Shown piece after piece: positions 63,419-64,000 of a stretch of DNA of 64,000 bases. Positions within the stretch are counted from its first letter, which is position 1, and every line of letters starts with the position of its first letter. This DNA comes from Cucumis sativus (taxonomy: Eukaryota; Streptophyta; Magnoliopsida; Cucurbitales; Cucurbitaceae): NCBI RefSeq assembly GCF_000004075.3, contig NW_022279559.1, forward strand, positions 1 through 64,000, given 5' to 3'. The position numbers were made by a program, and so were the translations under genes. Below the pieces are notes generated by a model. That model had not been told where the DNA came from. It was given only the letters and a program-made list of their open reading frames with translations, and did no database searches.

Positions 63419-64000
63419 TCAGGTGATTGTTCCTTCTTTCTGTTGAAAGCTCCTCCTCCTCATCAAAAGATCCCAAATCTCCTTATCAATGCCTTCTTCT
63501 TCCTTGAATTCCTATCTCCTTCTAACTCATCCAAATTCCCTTCTTCCAACTGATCCAGATCCTCACCATCAAAATGCATCAGCTCCCCATCTTCACTATA
63601 CTGAGACAACGATGGCCTCCTCTCGTGCAGCCTTGCCGAACCAGGTGAATCAACATTCTCGTCAAAAATGGACCCTTTAAGCGTCTCCTCCATTTCAGGC
63701 TCTTCATCTTCTGCTTCTTCTTCCACCTCCTTCTTCTGTGGTGAGATTCTCAACTCCAAGAAACTAAAACTGAAAGCTTTCCCTAACCTTTTCCCAAATG
63801 TATCCTCCTTCTCGGCTGGACTCGGACTTGGATTCTGATTTGGACTTGGACTCAACGGCGGTTTTGATTTCGTCATCTCCACTTGCTCTTTTCCTTCTTC
63901 TTTGTTCTTGCTCTCCTCTTTGCTCTTGTTCTCCTCTTTGCTCTTGCTTTCCTCTTTACCGTTCCCTTCTTTCTTGGTTGCTTCTTCTAGCAATTGCTTC
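63419..64000 (-). CDS. C-terminal part of a charged low-complexity protein, cut by the window edge
   Basis: The frame is open from the right edge to a stop at 63463-63465. It contains Lys/Glu/Ser repeats (units like SKEENKSKEESK), a Pro/Ser/Asn-rich stretch (PSPNQNPSPSP), a hydrophobic patch (FSFSFLELRI), an acidic run and a basic C-terminus (RNSRKKKALIRRFG). I cannot name the family. The composition suggests a disordered nuclear or membrane-peripheral protein. The end looks slightly off: with one extra G at 63472-63474 the tail would read RRFGDLLMRRRSFQQKEG and stop at 63419-63421. That is a more natural basic, amphipathic end, so the CDS end given here uses that extended frame. The protein start lies outside the window. 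Confidence 0.55.

Overview
This window is nuclear DNA of a flowering plant. Genes are split by many GT-AG introns, spacers are AT-rich, and the proteins are typical eudicot families. A cucurbit is my best guess, because the short 'CTATCA..TGATAG' dispersed repeats and the LTR-like block at 43-44.8 kb look like common cucurbit repeats. That species call is inference.

Layout, left to right. (1) 3.2-8.9 kb and 14.6-21.3 kb, plus strand: a tandem pair of LRR-subfamily-II receptor-like kinases (At5g65240/At5g10290 type), each with 11 coding exons in the same phases. (2) 24.7 and 26.8 kb, plus: a tandem pair of small acidic single-exon proteins. (3) 29.6-30.7 kb, minus: intronless tubulin-folding cofactor C. 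(4) 32.1-37.6 kb, minus: a 14-exon conserved plant protein of unknown function with a 13-nt microexon. (5) 38.8-41.3 kb, minus: a class III peroxidase of the peroxidase-17 type. (6) 43.1-44.8 kb: a probable LTR-derived repeat. (7) 47.1-50.2 kb, plus: nuclear poly(A)-binding protein (PABN/PABPN1 type). (8) 51.9-55.0 kb, plus: an unknown coiled-coil membrane protein, possibly plastid-targeted. (9) 57.8-62.7 kb, plus: a LanC-like protein of the GCL1 type. (10) 63.4 kb to the right edge, minus: the C-terminal part of a charged, low-complexity protein.

The genes are ordinary housekeeping, signalling and cell-wall genes and do not form a pathway. RLK, PABN, the unknown membrane protein and GCL1 recall, from memory, the Arabidopsis block At5g65240-At5g65280, so this is probably a conserved microsyntenic segment.

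The most striking observation is a shared lesion pattern. Five otherwise well-preserved genes (both kinases, the peroxidase twice, the 14-exon gene and the membrane protein), and possibly a sixth at the right edge, each appear to lack one base. Most of these sites lie in a short G or C run, and the correct frame and splice phases resume at once. This looks more like homopolymer under-calling in the assembly than independent pseudogenisation, so the truncated products should not be taken at face value. I found no credible new multi-gene system.
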